From Maylandia zebra (Eukaryota > Chordata > Actinopteri > Cichliformes > Cichlidae): 64,000 bases of DNA. Below, one piece after another: positions 12,501-24,227 of the stretch. The stretch is from contig NC_135177.1 in the NCBI RefSeq assembly GCF_041146795.1, forward strand, positions 22,170,560 through 22,234,559, written 5' to 3'. The notes beneath the pieces were generated by a model, which saw only the letters and a program-made list of their open reading frames with translations, did not search any database and had not been told where the DNA came from. A program made the translations under genes and the position numbers. The number at the start of each line of letters is the position of its first letter. The first letter of the stretch is position 1.

Positions 12501-13138
12501 GTGGCGCAAGACACAATAGTTAAAATGTGGGCAAAGCAGTGCACACTTACTCCTTCCGGCATTGGAAGTGTGTGACAATGTAGCTGTGGGAACGTCTATA
12601 GAGAGCACTTCTGAAGAGGCATGCTGGTGTGTTGATATTTGAATAGAGTAATTCTCTCTCTCAGGGGTCATCACTGAAGGCACCTTTCATGTAGCAGTTG
12701 GTAATTCGATCCCTTGTAAATATTAAAAACTGTAATAATCCAGCTTTGAAGTGTATGTTAATGGCATCCCTCCTCCTCTCTGCCTTTGCAGGTAGAGATC
12801 GTGCGTAGTGGTAACGTGCAGTGCTTGTCCTTCCCTCTGACTGTAGCCACCTTCTTCACTTCAACCTCCTGGGTCTTCTACGGCCTTCAGCTGAGCGACT
12901 ACTATATTGTGGTAAGACATCATGAATACGCACTTGGATACCTGTAAGCTCAGCTGTCAGTGTTGTGTGAGGATTGAAGCGATAACATGTTTTTTTTTTC
13001 TTCTTCTTCCTTGTTTTGCTTGTTTTCCAGGTTCCAAACACACCGGGTATTTTCACTAGCCTCATCAGATTTTATCTATTTTGGAAATTTGCGTCAGTCA
13101 ATCAAGGTTCGCCTTCCTACAAACCCGTGCACATATGA
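6556..13138 (+). CDS. slc50a1: SWEET1 sugar transporter
   Basis: Six exons: 6556-6623, 6926-7003, 7076-7199, 7287-7448, 12792-12911, 13031-13138. All have GT-AG borders and consistent phases, giving 660 nt and 219 aa (human SWEET1 is 221 aa). SLC50A1 is a seven-helix facilitative sugar transporter of Golgi and plasma membrane, built of two MtN3/saliva three-helix repeats joined by a linker helix. Visible landmarks: N-terminal hydrophobic MDLLSLLSCACIVFTVGMFS; LPFLTTCLNNLGWMYYG (residues about 40-56, first repeat); a second repeat with SPLTDL closing exon 4 and TFFTSTSWVFYGLQLSDYYI in exon 5; and a polar C-terminus PSYKPVHI. The start codon is the first in frame and precedes a hydrophobic helix. 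Intron 4 (7449-12791) holds most of the gene length and is full of repeats. It lies immediately after efna1, as in human. Confidence 0.93.
8119..8543 (+). mobile_element. tRNA-derived SINE, itself interrupted
   Basis: A tRNA-like head starts GGCTGGTTTAGCTCAGTG (A box) at about 8119. It is broken by about 260 bp, then continues at about 8412 with GGTAGAGCAGGC and a B box GGTTCAAGTCC at about 8453-8463, followed by CCGCATGTCTCTCCTCTTCT and an A-rich end. The 16-bp near-duplicate AAATGCYCCAGGAACC flanks the whole unit. The interrupting segment (about 8140-8405) is a second copy of the tttatttgtatagcac-type repeat. Confidence 0.65.
8140..8405 (+). repeat. Innermost tttatttgtatagcac repeat
   Basis: GGCAAGTTTATTTGTATAGC followed by ACAATTCAACAACAAGGTGA and GTGCTTTAC. 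This is a very common teleost dispersed motif, here sitting between the A box and B box of the surrounding SINE. It contains a short (AAAC)n run at about 8263-8287. Confidence 0.55.
8620..10769. other. slc50a1 intron 4, unassigned part
   Basis: No exon, RNA gene or recognisable transposon. The open frame at 9912-10130 has no splice context or motif. Short internal direct repeats are present (GTACATGGTATTTGTTTAAT and CGTGCACGG variants near 8727-8757). Confidence 0.35.
10770..11626 (-). mobile_element. Tc1-like relic with both ends (lineage 1)
   Basis: Minus-strand copy of the lineage at 2601-3540. The left end TTACTGGACAATTTATTAGG at about 10769 and the right end GTATCTAATATAGTGGCAGG at about 11615 are imperfect inverted copies of each other (16 of 23 aligned positions), as expected for terminal repeats. 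Inside, on the minus strand, are LSIVADHLYD, the DDE-region remnants and, near 11380-11420, the lineage's GATCTACTGGGATTTTCCCA equivalent. Shortened and full of stops. Confidence 0.8.
11627..12791. other. slc50a1 intron 4, 3' part
   Basis: Between the Tc1 relic and exon 5. I see no exon or repeat family, only pyrimidine-rich stretches (11860-12050) and an A10 run (12188-12199). Confidence 0.35.
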
Positions 13139-13469
13139 TGTTGACAGTTGAAAAATTCATCTTCACGGATGGACGGTTGGCAACAAAGCTTTAGAGTTAC
13201 ATGTTGGAACAAACTCAGCGAGTGACTCGACGTGTAAAGTGTTTTGTTTACTTTTTGGGGGGGAAGAATAATGTGGACTTTTACTCAGCTGAGAGTAAAT
13301 TTCACGATGTCTTTAATATGATTCAACTGTTACTGTTCTGCGGATAGTTGTTAGACATGTTACTACGTGTCTCTCTCTGTGTCTCTCTCTGTGTCTCTAA
13401 GTGCCTTCTTTTAGGTAATGTTTGCCATTAAAGATTTATGTGAATTTTTAGAGGTTAAAAACGTATATA

Positions 13470-14040
13470 TTGTACAGTGGTTAGCACTGTTGCCTCACAG
13501 CAGAGAGGTGCTGGTTTGGATGCACTGGCAAGCTGGGGCCTTTCTTGTGGAGTTGATCTTTGGGTGCTCTGGCCTGTTTCCTTCCACAGTCCAGAGATGC
13601 ACTCATTTGTTTAACTGGGGATTCTAAATTGGCGATAGGTGTGAATGTTTAGTGGGATTTATACCTCTGATTTAAATCTACTCCATAACATCATAATCAC
13701 AAATTCTTCTTAAACCCTGCACCCTAACCAATGTGCACCTCCCTAGAAATGTAATGTAAAATGTGATGCCAATTATTGAACCAACTGGAAGAGAATGGAT
13801 AAGCTCAAAACTAAAAGTTTACTGCCAACTAGTGTCTTGGAGGTGAAATTGCAGACTTCTGCGAGCACACTACACAGAAGTACGAATGCTAACAGCAGCG
13901 TTAGCCAATTGCTTAGGCTATGCTGTTTTATGTTTTAGACTCTGAAGTATAAATTAAGCTTTTTCCCTGCGATAGACTGGCGACCTCTTCAGGGTGTACC
14001 TCATCTCTCACATATGACAGTCTCCAGCTTCCCTGAAAGC
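13470..14040 (+). mobile_element. Decayed V-type SINE split in two, in the slc50a1 3'UTR region
   Basis: The head half at 13470-13655 (TACAGTGGTTAGCACTGTTG, then CACAGTCCAGAGATGCACTC and AGGTGTGAATG) and the tail half at about 13960-14040 (CCTGCGATAGACTGGCGACC, then AGGGTGTACCTCATC) are consecutive parts of the same SINE type found at 5773-6155. Here it is in + orientation. About 300 bp of other DNA separates them, so the copy was interrupted or scrambled. Confidence 0.65.
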
Positions 14041-14182
14041 CTGAATGGATATATAACAGCACATGCAGTTTGTTACAGTTATATTTAAAAAAAGGAAAAA
14101 TATTGTAAAGGAAGAAATTTATGTCCATTTTCTGCTGGACAAACAATGTGTTTTATCATTAAATAATGAAAGGTGCCATATC

Positions 14183-14188
14183 AATAAA
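14183..14188 (+). terminator. Candidate polyadenylation signal of slc50a1
   Basis: AATAAA followed by a T-rich tract, about 1.05 kb after the slc50a1 stop codon. It is the best-placed + strand signal. An earlier ATTAAA near 13426 is an alternative. Confidence 0.4.
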
Positions 14189-14189
14189 T

Positions 14190-17100
14190 TTTTTTTACCG
14201 TAACTGTCACTGTCTGCTGTTTTTTCTCCTTGCTGAGGCTGTACTTGACCCTTTGAAGTAGAGGAATTTGTGCTTTAGTTTGGAGGTTTTGTTTTGGGTT
14301 CAGTAACGAGCTTTCATGCATGTGACGAGGTAAGTGTGTATGATTGGAGTGGCAGTGCAGGAGAGACAAAAGCCTGTTTGATGGTGCAGCAGTGCGAATG
14401 AGCTTGTTTGTGTGAGCCTGTTGATTTAGTGAGGGCAGCGGTGGGAAAGGCTATGGCAGAGATTCTCATCCTCAGTGTGTGTGTATGTGTGTGTGTGTGC
14501 ATGAATGCTACTTGGACCGCTCTTCCTGAGCTCAAAGAGCTTGCCCCTGACAGAGAACACACATGCACAACAACAAGACAGTATTGTGTTGGAAGCTGAG
14601 TGTTATGTAGAGGCAAAGAGAAGACTGGAGGTGGGAGATAAATGAGATATACTTGAAAGAAACGTGGGGGAAATATAAGCAGCAGGTGAAAAAGCAACAA
14701 GAAAGGATGTATAAATGAGATGGAGGTAGTAAAGCGTGGGAAAAGAATAAAGGAATTTCACGGATAAATTTAGGTTTGGCTTCTAATAGGTTGTAATTAT
14801 GTAGCACAGTTCTTTAAGTATTGTTTGCTAGTATTTCATGGAGAGACACAATAAGGACATGTGCATAGAGTGTCTTTACCCCTCCATCAGAGCTCTGATT
14901 TCCTTTTTTTTAAGTCCAGTTTTGACCTTTATGAATCAATTTGGTCTTTGTATCGTATTGTCTGTCGGATCTCTATCTAGGAATTCAGTTTTTCTTGTTT
15001 TCGTTTCCCTAATGCAATCGATACACAACTAAAGATAACAGCACACATTCTCAGACAGTCTCTCCAAAACATTCATGGTGCTGTTATTGATTGTACATGC
15101 AAAAGGTGGCAGAATTAGTTTTGTAGAGAATAAGAAAACAGGTTGAAGGTGAAGTTAATAACCTCCCTATTTTCTCACATCTGTACATTTGGCTAAATGC
15201 TCAGTAATGTGACTGTTGCAGAAATGACCTGATACATAACGCCCCCTCACTGCTGTGGGACCACTCGCTAAGAAGCTCTTAAATAAATGCTTTATCACGA
15301 TAAGTAATTTAACCTGTGGTCAGGAACAATTACGTAAATAAAGTAAATACAATTTTATTCAAGATAAAAATAATATTCCAGTGCTTTACAATGAAATGCT
15401 AAAACAAAGACAGAAAAAAAGTCTCCTTTCATCCTCAGCCTTGTATTTTGCACAGCCAGCAGGTCCTGATCACATGACCTCAGGGATCTGCTTTGAATGC
15501 ATTGATGTAAAAGTTCACTGATGTAAACTGATGCTTGTCCATGCTTAGCTCTAGAAGTCAAAAGTGAATCTGGAACCAGGATCTCACAACAGTGTGATTC
15601 GAGTGTTCATTACTTTAGGCACAAATCTCTTTAGGAGACAAAAACATTTGACTTATTTGTTTTTATTTATATTAAAATAGCATAATAATCTATGCAAGAT
15701 TTGTAACTTAGAAACATCTTAGGCCTTTAAAGAAACACATAACGTTCACGTAAACGAGAACGAACATCTTGTAGATTTGGTGGAACTATGCTTTTTTTTT
15801 TTTTCATTTCATTGCAGTCCACTAAACTTTAAAAAAGTCTTCTTCAATATGTAGCAATTCCATGAATGTCAATACATGTTAAAATATACAACTTTACAGT
15901 ATTAAAAAAGTCCTTGTTAGATTTTCTCTCACTTTATAACAGCTCTGAGGTGGTGTAACCACATCAAGTGTGCTAGGCCCCACTATCACTAACTATATTT
16001 CTTCATCCTGTCTGTGCTGTTCTTGCCTTTAACAGTCTAAAAACAGTTTGAGCGTCAGTTATGCTGAGTAGAATTTTACATTAGCTGTACATTAAACCCG
16101 TAATGTTTTAATGACCAAGCTTAGTGGCATTTGTAGCAGCAGCCTAAACGCCAATAATGAGCCCCTAAAATATGAATGTGAATTAATAAATATACATCTA
16201 CTGGTTGACGACACGTTGACTCTGTCTGTCTTCTGTGTAGGCAATCAAACAACGAACACTTAAAGCTCAACAAATCTTAAAGTCACTCAAATTCATCTTA
16301 TGCTGTGAAACCTTTCAGATCTACAGTGGTTTCCAGTCCTGTCCAAGGTGGACAAAGAAAACCTTCAACATGCAGAAGGTATATAAAACAGTTTGTGTGT
16401 CCAAAACATGCCAAAGGATAAACCAAGTTCATCCACTGGCAATCTTGAGTGTATGATGATGTATAATTGATCTGTTTAAAGCAATCCATTCGTTGCCATC
16501 CCTAAAGTCAAGCTGTTAGAGCTTTTTACTTGTGTGGTAAATTATAAAAACATTATTTTAAAGGAAACCTGTGACAGGATACTGCAGACGAGTGACTCAG
16601 AGTTGAACAATAAGTCGGAGTTTTGTGAGTAGAAATTAGTCATGAAGGTTGAAAGGGAAAAAGGAGTATCTTGAGAAACAGTAAATGATGAGTCGTGGAG
16701 AAGACAAGGCAATACTGGAAGCTGGAATCATGCTTCTGTATAAAACAGATAGACATCAATAAGACGAAGAAAACAATGGTTGGAGTCAGACTGGCCAGAC
16801 ACACCCCTAATTAGAAACCGTGGCTGTGTTGTGAAGGGACAACGTGTTAAGTGCGAGGCAGGAAATCAAAACACAGATCTCACGCTGATGAGTACACGTC
16901 TTTGGTCGGCAGCCAAGTAGTAAAATGAGCTCTATCTTGTGTACATGAGCGCGTTTGTGTGTGTGGTGTAGTAGCGTTGATGAGGAGGGGGTGAGGAGCT
17001 GAACAATGAGTACGACTCACAAACAGGATCCCTCTGTTTCCTGTCACAGAGACTGTCTCCTTAAACAACACACACAAGCTGACTCTTGTACTTTTGCCCA

Positions 17101-18180
17101 TGTCCTTTTAAACATAGGCGTATACGCATTGTATATACAGCAACTACAGCATGTTGTGTCTTACACAGACACTCCCACAGCCTCTCCTTCGCAAACACCA
17201 TGTGTGCATTCAGATGTCTATTTTTGTCGTTACGGGCAAATTTTGATCCGTGGGTTTTGTTTCCCCCGTAATTACACACAACAAAGTCTTTGCTAACATG
17301 CAGTCAGCAACCAAACAGTGTGCACACTCAGCATATAAACACACACACACACAAGGCATACACACAGCACACTGGGAGGTAGTCAGCAGCTTGTGCACTT
17401 TCTGCCATCAGTAAAAGCACACCTGTCCCAGCTGCTGTTTTGAAGGGAAGAAGAGGGAAAAAGGAATGTGCTTCTCTCAGTTTTCCTGTGAGCCCCTCAC
17501 CCTTCCCAACCATCTCTGTTATCCTCCTCCCTTTACTTGTTTATCCAATTATTCTCATGGTCAGCTGCTGTTCTTCCTTTTCTTCTCAATGCTGGCATCT
17601 TTTTTTTCTGTCCTCATCTTCATTGTGTGTTTTCCTCTGTCTTTTGCCTCATTGTTTTTCTTACTCACATCTTTGCATTCTTTTGCAGTTTCCCTCCTGC
17701 TTTGCATTACACGCCTCGAAATTGTCTCCGTGGCCCCGTGCTCAGATCATCTGCAGTGAAAGTCAGTTCCATGAATCTGACAGTCAAAGATTTATATAGG
17801 TTATATAAGCAGAGCAGAAAGGATAAGACTACAAAGAAAAAAAGATGCTGTTGCATTTTCATGCAACAGATCTCATTGACTGGCAGAAGACAACTATAAA
17901 ATTCACCCGGTTACCAATTATACTGAAACTGTCAGTTACAGTGTTTTTATTGGTGTGCGTGTATATGCCTGCTTTTCCCTTTCTGTACAGTTGTTGGTAT
18001 AGGTATTTATGATGAGCCATGTGCAGCAAGTGGTTTTCTGTTCCTAATTTTACCAGCGTCTCCACCTTGACTTTATAATCAGCGTTTTCTCCTCAGAGCC
18101 TGGAGGCTGCACAGCTGAAGAACCTAAAATGCCCACATTGTAGGTTGCACACAGAGACCACCTTCCTCCTTCTCTCTCTT
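14190..18180. other. Intergenic slc50a1-trim46, first part
   Basis: No gene recognised. It holds GT-rich microsatellite runs (14477-14500) and pyrimidine-rich DNA at 17440-17720 that produces long but compositionally biased open frames. The DPM3 gene that sits in this interval in human was looked for among the open frames and not seen. Confidence 0.4.
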
Positions 18181-18183
18181 TAT

Positions 18184-18185
<2 letters not shown>

Positions 18186-18275
<90 letters not shown>
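18186..18275. repeat. (CA)45 microsatellite
   Basis: Uninterrupted dinucleotide run of about 90 bp, followed by TGCACACACAG. Confidence 0.97.
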
Positions 18276-18277
<2 letters not shown>

Positions 18278-18279
18278 CA

Positions 18280-20320
18280 CACACAGACTAACATGCCAAA
18301 TGTGACTCCTAAGCTCTTTCACTGTTTCCAGCAGCTGCTGAAAGACATTTGCTCTGTACCTTGAAGATTAACAGGGAGAACCTCCGGTGTGTCTTAAGGG
18401 TTTGAGTGTAGTTCGGCGTGTTCTGTCTCCCAGATTGTTTTTCTTCCTCCTTCTTCCTCCTCCTCCTCCTCCTCTCCCTCTTGCTTCTGTCGCCCTTCAA
18501 AATTTGAGCCGGGAGTGAAGTGATATGTGACAGCTAGTCATTAAGCTGTCAGAGGAGAGCCCATGGACCAAAACCCTGTCAGCATGGATGAACATACACA
18601 TTTCACCTTTGATATAAATCATTTGTCAGGTATCCTCTTGTTTTACTGCCAGAACATATCTGAGACTCCCCAGCTGTGCTTGACAGCAGTGGACCCAACA
18701 ACAGAGGCATTAGATGTCTTAGGCACAACATTTAATTTAAGTCGTTCCTTTGGTGGTTTTATAACTTATTTACGTGTTTTTATTTCTTTGTAAAACATGA
18801 CTCATACTGTACACCGGATATGAAGAAACAGGTGAGATTTTCTGAAGAAAAACAAGCCGAGCAGGTGGTATAGAACATTTAATGACTTTTTAAAGAGGTA
18901 ATGTTTTTTCCGGTCTAAAAATGACACACAGACGTAACTACTTGGAGAACCCGTGGGGCACTGGTCCTGTCTGAGCATGCCATCCCATTCTGGCATCCAT
19001 CCAGAGTGCAGATGGATCACAGATTTGTGTGTCTGCGTGTGGTTTTGGTTCTGTTTTTGAATGGCAGCTGGAAAGTGGAATTGAATTTGATTACGTGCAT
19101 GTGGAATTCTGTGCAGGGACACGCAAATGTGTCAAATCTACTGTGCCAGTTGTAATGTTGCCATATTTGGTTAAATTTTTCTGTTTTTTGAGGGGAAAAA
19201 AAGTTTCAACCAGTTGGAGCTTGCTGAGGTCCTCTGAGGGAGCTGAGGAAGAGTGTATATCTGCGTGGTTGCACGTACGATGTACACGTCCACTGCGATG
19301 CGCAGAGATGCTGAAAAACGGGAGACACAGCTGTTCAGGGGATTTGGAGCCTGTGCTTTCATTAGCAAACATTTTTGTAGCTTCTTGCACTGTATGCACA
19401 TTTGAAAGTTTTTCTGCATTTCATTGCATATGAAACTTATTCTGCATGGCAGCATTTTTAACAGTGTTCCCAGTAAAACTGTAAACAGAAAATCTCAGGT
19501 TTGCATACCAGTTTAAGATTATTCCCTGTTATGAAACAACTATATTTACTTAGCTGATACTTTGTTTCATTATTTTTTTAGTTTGTGATATATCAAATAT
19601 GTAAAGAAATCAAAATGCCTTTTAACCTGCAAGTGGCCAAGTCTGATCACTTTAAGGTGACCCCTGTCATACACATGTGTTGAGATATTTTTAAATCTAA
19701 GAATGTTTCCTACCATAAATTTACTTCTCGGAAAACTCTCCACAGGGCTTTGTTTTTTTTAAATTTAGCAGGAACTGTAAAGGTGTGGCAAAGACAGCGG
19801 AAAGTTGTGTGGCTTCATTTATAACCCGGAAATATCTGAATTGTTTTTATTTTTATTGTGAACACTGTAGGCTTGGATTTCTTTGTAATTTACTGGTATT
19901 TTTTCCATAATTAGGCACTGATTTTGACGGTTATATTTTCAGATATTTCAGTGTTTAGACTGTTGTAGATTTACACGGAACATATTTGTCTATATTTTGT
20001 TCTGATCAGGATCACGAGATGGGCAAGTTAGGATGAAACCCTGCACAATTATAATGACAAAAAATATCATGGAGTCACTAGTTCATCTATATTTTTAATG
20101 TCAAAATGACACTACTTCACTGTAATATATAATTCACTCAAGCCTGCTGTGAGTTTCATCACATTTTGTCTATTATTGTCTATAGTTTTGCTGACACCAA
20201 ATCTAAATACATATATATACAAAACACTTTTTGTCATTACAAAAATATGGAAACCTGTGATTAATTACATTGAAACATTTTAAAATGTCCTTTATAGATA
20301 AAGGAAACAGTCTAGCATAG
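18280..20320. other. Intergenic, nothing recognised
   Basis: Overlapping open frames on both strands at 19029-19455 have no recognisable motif and no splice-site arrangement. A (TCC)n tract lies at about 18440-18475. No repeat family assigned. Confidence 0.35.
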
Positions 20321-20322
20321 TA

Positions 20323-20528
20323 ATGTATACTTTATTGATCCCCGTGGTGGAATTGCTCTCTCTGCATTTGACCCATTCACTCAGGCAGCCACTAAGCAGG
20401 CGCACCGGGGAGCAGTGTGTAGGGATGGTACCTTGCTCAGGGGTACCTCAGAGTAGCCATTCGGTGGATTCGAAACCGACCTTCCGATCATGGGGTGACC
20501 ACTCTACCTACTGAGCTATCCCTGCCCC
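20323..20528 (-). mobile_element. tRNA-derived SINE
   Basis: Read on the minus strand, it opens GGGGCAGGGATAGCTCAGTA followed by GGTAGAGTGG (tRNA A box) and has a B box GGTTTCGAATCC. It continues with GGTACCCCTGAGCAAGGTAC and ends in ATCAATAAAGTATAC, a LINE-like tail. This is a short, well-preserved SINE of a type widespread in percomorphs. A tRNA gene is excluded because no cloverleaf follows the B box. Confidence 0.75.
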
Positions 20529-20529
20529 T

Positions 20530-21990
20530 AGTATGATACACAAACAGGAATTTAATAAGAATTTTAGTCACTAACAATAGCTGGGCTAAGATGAGGGTTA
20601 GAATTCCTTGTTATCACTTAAGATTTCTTCTAAAAAGAAATTCCAAGTTTTTAAGGTATAGGTGCATACTGCAGATGATTCATGATTACGTACTGATTCC
20701 ACTGAAGTCACAAATCACAACAAATTTCTGTTGAGACACAGTTACGTGTTTACGTGCAGATACAGAGTTTTGTGATGCTGGGTTTTCTCTGGTAAACACG
20801 TTTACGCTAAACTCAGCCGTAGCTAAGAAATGGTGAAGCCACAGGGCAAACAGAGGCCTGCGGTGAGAAAAAACACCAGGAAACAAAAAGCAAGAACGTG
20901 TCTGTATAACGCTTCACTGGAAAACAGTGTGCTGTCAATGTGGATTTTTAGATTTGGGGAGGTTTTCTTTCTTTTTCTGTTGTGCCCAAAAAGAAGAAAA
21001 AGAAAGACGAGATAGATACGAGCAAGATTAATATTCTTCCAGGTCTAACACCATGAACACCACAAAGATTGGTTCAGATGAACCAAACAGAAGCTGAATG
21101 CTCCCATTACCTAACATTATCTGACATGTCATCACAGATTTGTGACCAGACATCTTGGCGTTGACACAGTGTGCACCTGTTGTGAACTTTTTTTTTTCCA
21201 AACAAAAAAGAGGACAATTGGACAATGCAATGTTGCCCCCTAATGCTGACTATTCCATACTGCAAGCTCCTGAAGTGGAAGAGCTTCAGCTCTGGTTTGA
21301 TTGCAACAGCTCCCTGCTGATGTCAAAGGACAACGACAAATTCAGAGAAATTTTGAGATTGCGTAAGATGTATCTAAGTCATCTACCTTTCTGGAAAATA
21401 TCTTTCTTTGATGACTACGCTGTTAAACAACAACCCACTCACCTTGTCCCGTCTAGTGTTAACATGCTATAATGCAAATGTTGAAATCTTTCTGCTGCTT
21501 TTAGTGTCAGATTTCCAAAGGTGTGTCTTGGCTGATTATATTTAAACCCTGTGGCACAAAACATCCACTTTATTCATTTAAGCAGCTCTGGCACACTTGC
21601 CCTTACACGCAATGGGGCATCACACGCTGAGAGGCGTTTTTTCCATGACATGCAAACAAATAGGGTTTGTTTTGGTAAGCCCTCTGAGACTACTGTTCTG
21701 CTGTCTGCAGTCAGTCAAAGTCTTTATTGTGTGCAGCAATTTAACCACTAGTTGTGTTTATGTTAATGTTGGGTATTGTATGAAAACATGTCAGTTGATG
21801 ATGAAATGCTTTAATTTAAGGGAGTTCATTTTGGGGGGATTCAAATTTAAAAGACAAAATGTTAAGAAGCACTAAAGAAATTGTCATGCATATCTACTTG
21901 TGATTTCTTCAGTACAGAGAAACCTTTGTGTTCACATGTTGTGGTGCTCAAGGGCAGGGAAAAGAGATAATTTACTGATACATATACATA
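20530..21990. other. Intergenic, nothing recognised
   Basis: An open frame at 21155-21472 (105 aa) is the longest here but carries no motif I recognise. No repeats were identified. Confidence 0.35.
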
Positions 21991-21993
21991 TGC

Positions 21994-22968
21994 AATACTG
22001 TGAAAAACTTTTGAGCCACCCTTGATTTCTTCATATTTTGTTGAAGAAATCAAGGGTGGTTTGGGGCAATAGCTCCTCAGGCTGTAGAAAAGTCTTTTAA
22101 AGATTTTCTTTGGACATTGGCTGCTTTTCCAATTATTTGCAGTCCAGCCTGTGTACCTGAACAATGTCAGATGATTTATTCTGTTTGTTTGTTTGATCAT
22201 AAGTTATAGAACTTATGTCTACACACAGCAAACAATATAGAAAGTACCGATTTTAAATTAAGTCTTTGCTACGTAGCTAGTTGCAAAAACACTTCAGTTG
22301 TTCCCATTTCTTTAGCTGAATTTCTTTTAAGAAAAGAAAAAGGCAAAGACTCAGTTTTGGCAGGCATAAAATAGTATCTTTGTACCAACAGGGTTAAGTG
22401 CGAAGAGATGTTAGCTGAAAACCGTAAATATTTTGTATGCAGTGTGTTTTTTGGACAATTTGGATAAGTATAAGTAAGAAGTGGAAGGCCTAAAAACCAT
22501 CTAGGTTAGATGAAAAGCATCTGAAAGTCATGTCCTGGGAGATGTATCTGGTCCTTTACTATTTATTGAAGTCTCATCAGAAATGGTTTCAGTGGAAGGG
22601 TGGCTGTTAAGAAGCAATTTACAAGGACGGGAAGGAAAGGCTGAGGTGTGCTGTATTACACAAGAACTGAAACAGGTCTGATGGAGTCATGAATCCAAAT
22701 ATGAAATCTTTGGTTCCAGTTGATGTCAGTATGCACGGATGAGGTCAGGGGAGCGGTGTATACGGTACTCGGTAAAACAAAGTGGAGGCTGTGTCATGGT
22801 TTTGGCTTCATTTCAGCCAGTGGCTGTTAGAATTACACAACGTCTGTTTTTACTGTATTCTTTCCATGTACATTTGCAGATGTTTCAATAGACTGTTGCA
22901 CCCATTTCCCATTTTCCAAGAAAAATAAAAATAAACGAGGGATACCTGAAGACTTTTTCACAGTACTA
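21994..22968 (+). mobile_element. Tc1-like element with both terminal repeats (lineage 2)
   Basis: Terminal inverted repeats: ATACTGTGAAAAACTTTTGA near 21995 and, on the minus strand at the other end, AGTACTGTGAAAAAGTCTTC near 22966. Inside, + strand text (CTCATCAGAAATGGTTTCAG at 22572; GCTGAGGTGTGCTGTATTAC near 22640) matches the second member at 44834-45767. Transposase remnants are broken in every frame. A perfect 18-bp hairpin sits just inside the left end (22016-22059). Confidence 0.75.
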
Positions 22969-22969
22969 T

Positions 22970-24227
22970 ATTTATTGTTTTCTCTTGACTTGATAGAAAC
23001 ATTCCGCCAGCAAGGCAAAGTCTAAATCAGGAGGACTCTGATTTCTGAGATGCTACAGTCTCGAGTCATTCAAGTGCTGTGCTGGAACATATGTACGGGG
23101 TATAGACGAGTTATTCAAGACAGGACAGGACAGGATACACACACATACATACCACAGAAAGGGTGAAAGTTACAGCCAGAGCTCCCACACCCACACATAC
23201 CCACAAAAAAAATCATATCAAAATACAGTCAGAGCCTGTCATTTTGAAAATACTACAGTGTAAACTCTTTGCATTTAAATGATACATAACAGGAAATAAG
23301 TAACTTAGCTAATATTGTAGGTTTCAAAAGGTACAGGGAGGAAAAGTGAACTATAAAGTGTACTTCAGTTTGTCTCCTCAGTAATCCACTTCATTTACCT
23401 GATCATTAACACTTATGTGTAAATCACTCAAACACCATAAACACAAGACACAAACAGGCCATGAACATTTCCAACTTTTCAAAATGTGACACATTGAAAT
23501 GTATTCACATGGTTATGTCAACCAGCATAACGAGAACAGTATTCCTTCAGAAGGTTTCTTTGATTTGTGTTATAATCACACACACAAAAAAATGTAGGCA
23601 ACTGTGAGCATGTTTACGCAGCCAAAAAGCCACACGATTCTTTTGAAATGCAAAACAGTGACTATATAAAACCAAAACTGAAGCTTTTTATTCAACTACG
23701 GAAGAAAATTCACATTCTCTAATTTTGTTTTATATTCACATTGCTGGCGCTACATAAAAATTTAAGATAAAAAAAATTAGGCATACAGTACATCTGAGTT
23801 ATTTTCACAAGGTGACAGTCAGTTATCTGCATATACGCAAGTTATGAATCTTAGTTACACCTGCATGCAGCTTATGCTATCCAATTATTCTGGGAAAAAA
23901 TTAGCCAAAAGTAAAGGGAGAGCAGATTTTTTTTTTTGCGTTGCACACAGATTATTGAGGAGACCCTGTGAACAAAATTCTGCATAGTCTAAGACCACTT
24001 TGGCTACAGTGTCCTTAGTTGTAGCATTCCAAAGTAATTTTTTAATAAGAAAAAAAAAGAGCCAAAAGAGAAATGTGATCAATTCAGGCCAAGTGCAACT
24101 GTAAAAGAACATCAGATATTTATATTGATCACACTGAAGGGAAAACTAGAACTGTATTTAGCAGTCACAGTTCAGCCAGAGAGCATTTTCTGCCTGGGAT
24201 CATTTCACAGACTCATCTCTGAGCTGT
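22970..24227 (-). other. Probable trim46 3'UTR and downstream DNA
   Basis: Non-coding DNA after the trim46 stop on the minus strand. TTTATT at 23687-23692 is AATAAA on the minus strand and is a plausible polyadenylation signal about 540 bp after the stop. No other gene is seen. Confidence 0.4.

Noticed and set aside
14314..14807. Minus-strand open frames of 91-128 codons
   Set aside because: They include a GT/CA microsatellite (His-Thr run) and show no conserved motif or splice-consistent structure.
17440..17899. Two overlapping open frames of 119-120 codons rich in Ser, Leu, Cys and Phe
   Set aside because: They come from a pyrimidine-rich tract (TTCTTC/CTTCCT). Membrane-like hydrophobicity is a composition effect, with no motif and no splice context.
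20460..20528. tRNA gene on the minus strand (A box and B box present)
   Set aside because: The B box is followed by SINE body sequence instead of a T-loop/acceptor closing stem, and the 3' end is a LINE-like tail. It is a tRNA-derived SINE.
21155..21472. 105-codon + strand open frame
   Set aside because: No recognisable domain, no homologous text and no promoter or splice arrangement. Chance length in intergenic DNA.
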